From Saprospiraceae bacterium (GTDB lineage: Bacteria > Bacteroidota > Bacteroidia > Chitinophagales > Saprospiraceae), in contig JAWKLJ010000002.1 in NCBI GenBank assembly GCA_041392805.1, positions 3,363,001 through 3,427,000 on the forward strand: 64,000 nucleotides of DNA, read 5' to 3'. Numbering within the stretch: position 1 is the stretch's first letter; each line of letters opens with the position of its first letter. Positions 60,467 to 64,000 of this stretch are shown here, one piece after another. Under the pieces are notes generated by a model, which had not been told where the DNA came from, did no database searches, and saw only the letters and a program-made list of their open reading frames with translations. The position numbers and the translations under genes were made by a program.

Positions 60467-62122
60467 TCATTTTGAGATTATTTCGGCCTGCGTTACATAA
60501 AAATTTCGATCCACTTCCAAGGTCAGTTTTTTGGTCCCTTTGAACGTTTGTTTGGCCCATTTTGTGGTTGGCTGCAACCATTGCACTTCCCCATTAAGGG
60601 AAACTTTTATGGGCATATTGAAGGCAGGAAGACAATTGGTCCAATGGTAGCGAAGTTTCCCCTTGTGGTATTCGTAGGTAAAAACGGGGATGCGAATATC
60701 GCGAAGGTATTGAGAAAAGAAGGGGTTTAGGTCTCGGCCAATGTGTTCGCTCAGGTAGTCCTCTATTTGTTTGGTGGTAACGGTTTGGTGGTAAAAGGTT
60801 TTATTTAAACCTCGGAGGAGCTGGCGCCATTTTTCGTCATCATCAACGATTTGACGAAGCGTATGGAGCATATTCGCTCCTTTGGAGTACATGTCGCCAG
60901 AACCGGAATGGTTAACATCATACACCCCAATGATGGGCTGCTTATTGTTTATGTTTTTACGGGTACCGATCACATATTCAGCACTGGCTTCTTTTCCATA
61001 AAAATAATCGACAAAGATATTTTCAGAATAAGCGGTAAAGCCTTCATGCACCCACATATCAGCAATGTCTTTATAGGTAATATTATTGGCAAACCATTCG
61101 TGCCCTGACTCGTGGATGATGATAAAGTCAAATTTAAAGCCCCATCCGGTCCCACTGACATCTCTACCGCCATATCCATTTGCAAAGCCATTGCCGTAGG
61201 TAACCGAACTTTGGTGCTCCATCCCGGGATAAGGCACTTCTACCAGTTTATACCCGTCTTCGTAAAAGGGATAAGGGCCAAACCAATGCTCAAAAGCCTC
61301 CAGCATTCTAGTAGCGTCTTTAAACTGGGTTTTGGCTTTGTCCAAATTATAGGGCAAAACGTAATAATCGCAATCTAAGTCGCCTTTTTCCCCCTTGTAA
61401 ATTTCTGAAAAGTGAACATAATCAGCAATATTAAGATTCACCACATAATTGCTGATGGGATTGGATACAAACCAATGAAAACTGCGACTTCCATCGTCAT
61501 GTTCCTCCACTTGGCGCAAACGGCCATTGGAAACATCCATCAAGCCCTTAGGCACCTGAACGGAAATTAACATACTATCGGGTTCGTCGTACAAATGGTC
61601 TTTGCAGGGCCACCACAAAGAAGCGCCATCTCCCTGGCAGGTAGTAGTAATGAAATCTTTTCCTTGCTCGTCTTTTTTCCAGGATAATCCGCCATCCCAG
61701 GGAGGCCGCCGACTGACCTTCGGCTGCCCGCTGAAGTAAACCTGCACTTCGTGCACAGTTCCTATCTTTTGGGCGCTGGGAATGTCAATGTAGTAGACGT
61801 TTCCATCCCTCACAAATGCCAATGGTTTTCCGTTCTGCTCTACCTTGTCTACCTGCATGGGCGGCTGCAAATCCAATTGCATACGCTTGACCTGATCCAG
61901 GACTTTGTACTGAACTGTGTTGATCCCCTCCAGACTACTATCACCGGGATGAACGTTTACACTCAAATGATAATAGGTCAAATCCCACCAAATTCTTTCG
62001 GGGGTAAGGGATCCTCTCAGGGTATCCTGGCGAGTGAAGGTCGGCGATTGACTCCAAACGAGCATGGGAAAAAGGAGTAAAAGGAGAAGGGAAAGCTTAG
62101 TGATTTTTTGTTTGGTTTGCAT
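60467..62122 (-). CDS. Secreted M1-family metallo-aminopeptidase
   Basis: 551 aa; signal peptide 1-24 (ending WSQS). N-terminal beta domain (YYHLSVNVHPGDSSLEG), then an exopeptidase motif reading GMEHQ (300-304) where classic M1 enzymes have GAMEN, and zinc site HESGHEWFANN (337-341) with Glu360 in MWVHEGFTAY. Short for the family: the C-terminal helical domain is reduced. Expected to trim N-terminal residues from peptides outside the inner membrane. Confidence 0.92.
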   Translation of the reverse strand: MQTKQKITKLSLLLLLLFPMLVWSQSPTFTRQDTLRGSLTPERIWWDLTYYHLSVNVHPGDSSLEGINTVQYKVLDQVKRMQLDLQPPMQVDKVEQNGKPLAFVRDGNVYYIDIPSAQKIGTVHEVQVYFSGQPKVSRRPPWDGGLSWKKDEQGKDFITTTCQGDGASLWWPCKDHLYDEPDSMLISVQVPKGLMDVSNGRLRQVEEHDDGSRSFHWFVSNPISNYVVNLNIADYVHFSEIYKGEKGDLDCDYYVLPYNLDKAKTQFKDATRMLEAFEHWFGPYPFYEDGYKLVEVPYPGMEHQSSVTYGNGFANGYGGRDVSGTGWGFKFDFIIIHESGHEWFANNITYKDIADMWVHEGFTAYSENIFVDYFYGKEASAEYVIGTRKNINNKQPIIGVYDVNHSGSGDMYSKGANMLHTLRQIVDDDEKWRQLLRGLNKTFYHQTVTTKQIEDYLSEHIGRDLNPFFSQYLRDIRIPVFTYEYHKGKLRYHWTNCLPAFNMPIKVSLNGEVQWLQPTTKWAKQTFKGTKKLTLEVDRNFYVTQAEIISK

Positions 62123-62157
62123 GATTTTATACGTTAGATGGTCGAATTATGGGCAAT

Positions 62158-62205
62158 GGGAATTACAATCAAAATTACAATGGCAATTATAATCAAAATT
62201 ATAAT
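62158..62205. repeat. Two tandem 24-bp units
   Basis: GGGAATTACAATCAAAATTA-CAAT followed by GGCAATTATAATCAAAATTA-TAAT, upstream of the M1 peptidase gene (minus strand), in the gap before the GH30 gene. Each unit is itself made of two similar 12-mers. Confidence 0.6.
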
Positions 62206-62402
62206 GGGAATGAGAAAAGCGATAGCTCGATTCCGTCTTCCAAATTTATAATTAGGGGTGGGTATAAATAATTCGGGCTAATTCGTGGCTCAAACGAAAG
62301 GTAAGCCACGAATTGACACGAATTTTCACGAATACGTAGGATTATGCAGCGCCAAACCCTCATATATATGAAATCGTTGGCTTTTTCTACCGATGCAAAA
62401 GG

Positions 62403-63836
62403 TTATCCGCCCCAAATATAAGTCCCTACTGCACCGCCTGACAAATGAGTCTGCATTGTTTTTCCAGTAGAAGAAATGGTAAAATCAATTGCTTCGGTTC
62501 CATCATTTTGGACAATTAATACCAATTGGTTATCCGGGGTTTTATAGGCCACGTTTTTTAATGGTCCGGGTTCATTGGAGGCAATGCGAATGGCACCAGG
62601 CCGTACAAACTTGGAAGCGTGTGCAATAACATAATAAGCAACATTTCTGGTCACTTTGTTTCCATCGATGGTAAGGGCGCCAAGGCAGCGGTCGCAGCCG
62701 CCTCGGTCGGTATGCGGATCCTGGTTGGCATCGGCGGCCAGGTTCCATTCCAGAACGGTCCGGCACCAATTGCGCGGCGCACCAATGATCAGGGTGCCAA
62801 TGTGCCAGCCAAAGTCGCCAGCAAAATTACTCGGGTAACCCACCCACTGCTCCGTGAAGTAAAGGTGCTTATCAGGATAAGCCTCATGGACATCCGAAAG
62901 CGTCTTGATATCACCGCCATACAAATGAAACGCAGAACCGTCTACGAATTTTGCTGCGGCTGCATCGGCCAAGATGCTAAGGGGGTAATCTGGCCGGTCG
63001 GCATTGTGGTCATATAGGATAATCTTTGTTTCCAGGCCAGCTGCTAAAAAGGCGGGGCCAAGGTGATCCCTAATAAATTCGGCCTGATCGGCTGCTTCCA
63101 TATACATACTAGGATTATTACCTGGATGCAGGGGCTCATTTTGAATGGTGACAGCGTCAATTCGGATGCCTTCCGCCTGCATCCCCTGGATATACTTCAC
63201 AAAATATTGGGCGTAAGTACTATAATATGCTTTCAAAAGGCTACCGCCTCGGGTATCTCTGTTATCTTTCATCCAAACGGGCGCCGACCAGGGAGACCCC
63301 AGGATCTTGAGTGTTGGATTTATCTTTAATATCTCTTGTAATACAGGAATCAAATCCGCCCGTTCCGGATCGAGGCTAAAATGATCCAAAGCTGCATCAG
63401 TCTGTCCTTCGGGAAGGTCATCATAGGAGAAAACATGGTCGCTCAGATCCGAGGCACCGATGCTGAGCCGTATATAACTTAAACCAATACTTTTGCCGTC
63501 TGCGGCGAAAAGTTCACGGAGTAGGCTATCCCTGGTAGTCGCTTCAAGCTGATGGATCAAGGTAGCACTCCCCCCGGTAAGCGTATACCCAAAGCCTTCC
63601 ATACTTTGATAGGTAACCGTGGGATCTACGGTAATGACGAGGGTCTCGGTTTCGTTATCCTGAAAGGACGGGGGTTGGTCCTGAGAGGCAAATAAAACCG
63701 ACTGATCGGGCATGGTCAGCCAGACCTTAGCCATCAAGTTTCCCTGGGTTTCCTGCACGGGCGCCTTGCAAGCGCTGAGGGCACATAGTAACAAAAGCAG
63801 CGCTAATCCTAAGGCATTATATTTGATCATAAACAT
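62403..63836 (-). CDS. GH30-family glycoside hydrolase lipoprotein
   Basis: 477 aa from ATG 63836 (an alternative 6 bases later also fits); the frame is open 40 codons more upstream but only this start gives the lipoprotein signal LLLLLCALSAC (Cys23). GH30 features: SMEGFGYTLTGGSA, LSYIRLSIGASD, KILGSPWSAPVWMKDN, acid/base Glu234 in TIQNEPLHPGNN, and nucleophile Glu329 in YFTEQWVGYP, with a late VRPGAIRI beta domain. Members are glucosylceramidases, beta-1,6-glucanases or xylanases. Exact substrate unknown. Confidence 0.93.
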   Translation of the reverse strand: MFMIKYNALGLALLLLLCALSACKAPVQETQGNLMAKVWLTMPDQSVLFASQDQPPSFQDNETETLVITVDPTVTYQSMEGFGYTLTGGSATLIHQLEATTRDSLLRELFAADGKSIGLSYIRLSIGASDLSDHVFSYDDLPEGQTDAALDHFSLDPERADLIPVLQEILKINPTLKILGSPWSAPVWMKDNRDTRGGSLLKAYYSTYAQYFVKYIQGMQAEGIRIDAVTIQNEPLHPGNNPSMYMEAADQAEFIRDHLGPAFLAAGLETKIILYDHNADRPDYPLSILADAAAAKFVDGSAFHLYGGDIKTLSDVHEAYPDKHLYFTEQWVGYPSNFAGDFGWHIGTLIIGAPRNWCRTVLEWNLAADANQDPHTDRGGCDRCLGALTIDGNKVTRNVAYYVIAHASKFVRPGAIRIASNEPGPLKNVAYKTPDNQLVLIVQNDGTEAIDFTISSTGKTMQTHLSGGAVGTYIWGG

Positions 63837-63948
63837 TTTATTTGCCTGACACAGATAGCTCATCCATGCAGCTACAAGTTTATTGCAAGAAACAGGATTT
63901 TTTTTAGAATTGGATAAAAAAAGGTAGGATTTGAGCGGAATGCTTCCC

Positions 63949-63981
63949 GGCCTCAACTGCTTTTACCAGCAAGTTGAGGCC
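63949..63981. other. Hairpin near the right edge
   Basis: GGCCTCAACT / AGTTGAGGCC perfect 10-bp stem. No T run, and the nearest gene beyond the window edge is unknown, so I cannot assign it. Confidence 0.5.
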
Positions 63982-64000
63982 ATAAAGATGGGAGCTTTAA

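Noticed and set aside
1..64000. Prophage, integrative element or classical IS
   Set aside because: No integrase, transposase, phage structural gene or att-like duplication next to a tRNA was found; all mobile-looking DNA is small, non-coding repeats.

Overview
The window looks like a chromosomal segment from a free-living Bacteroidota, most likely the Saprospiria/Lewinella side of the phylum. The reasons are a SusC/SusD nutrient-uptake pair, a secreted protease with a type IX secretion (T9SS) C-terminal signature, paired M16 peptidases, CotH-family secreted proteins, initiation sites without Shine-Dalgarno sequences, and -7 boxes of the TAnnTTTG type. The genus is an inference. I see no tRNA, rRNA, CRISPR array, prophage or transposase.

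Layout. 1-4.5 kb: sbcDC (sbcC runs off the left edge). 4.7-8.9 kb: a YheT-type hydrolase and two tandem CotH paralogues, one of which has lost its predicted active-site acids. 9.3-10.1 kb: a small membrane protein and a short asparaginase-like protein. 10.1-11.05 kb: a repeat-filled gap. 11-14.5 kb: an active/inactive M16 peptidase pair. 14.7-20 kb: YkuK-type protein, ferrochelatase, surE, a membrane protein, lpxB, HMG-CoA lyase and a small membrane protein. 20-25.1 kb: a minus-strand accessory region with a possible small RNA, two previously uncalled short peptide genes sharing the C-terminus VIVVDIIAP, and two ~516-residue helical-repeat proteins. 25.3-29.6 kb: leuACDB. 29.8-33.7 kb: recQ, a glycosyltransferase and an aldose-epimerase-like protein. 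34.2-39.6 kb: SusC/SusD/lipoprotein locus. 39.8-44.5 kb: T9SS subtilase, its overlapping partner and a small secreted protein. 44.6-48.8 kb: CaiB-type CoA-transferase, dipeptide epimerase and D-aminoacylase lipoprotein. 48.8-54.4 kb: DUF2461, aquaglyceroporin, DUF1080, MOSC and DUF2339 proteins. 54.6-58.9 kb: secreted unknown, VOC protein, Ada, NTF2-like lipoprotein, YwbE and Stf0-type sulfotransferase. 59.3-63.9 kb: an H/C-motif protein, M1 aminopeptidase and GH30 lipoprotein.

How it fits together. leuACDB is a complete route from 2-oxoisovalerate to 2-oxoisocaproate. SurE-membrane protein-LpxB is a tight cell-envelope operon. SusCD, the GH30 enzyme, the M1 and M16 peptidases and the subtilase point to a polymer-degrading heterotroph. 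The epimerase and D-aminoacylase pair suggests use of D-amino-acid-containing peptides such as murein fragments.

The most unusual content is (1) the peptide plus helical-repeat cassette at 21.0-25.1 kb, which has the gene layout of a cytoplasmic peptide receptor beside its peptide, or of a GG-leader natural-product precursor locus; and (2) three dispersed families of small palindromic repeats filling intergenic gaps, two of which provide the end and stop codon of the neighbouring gene.
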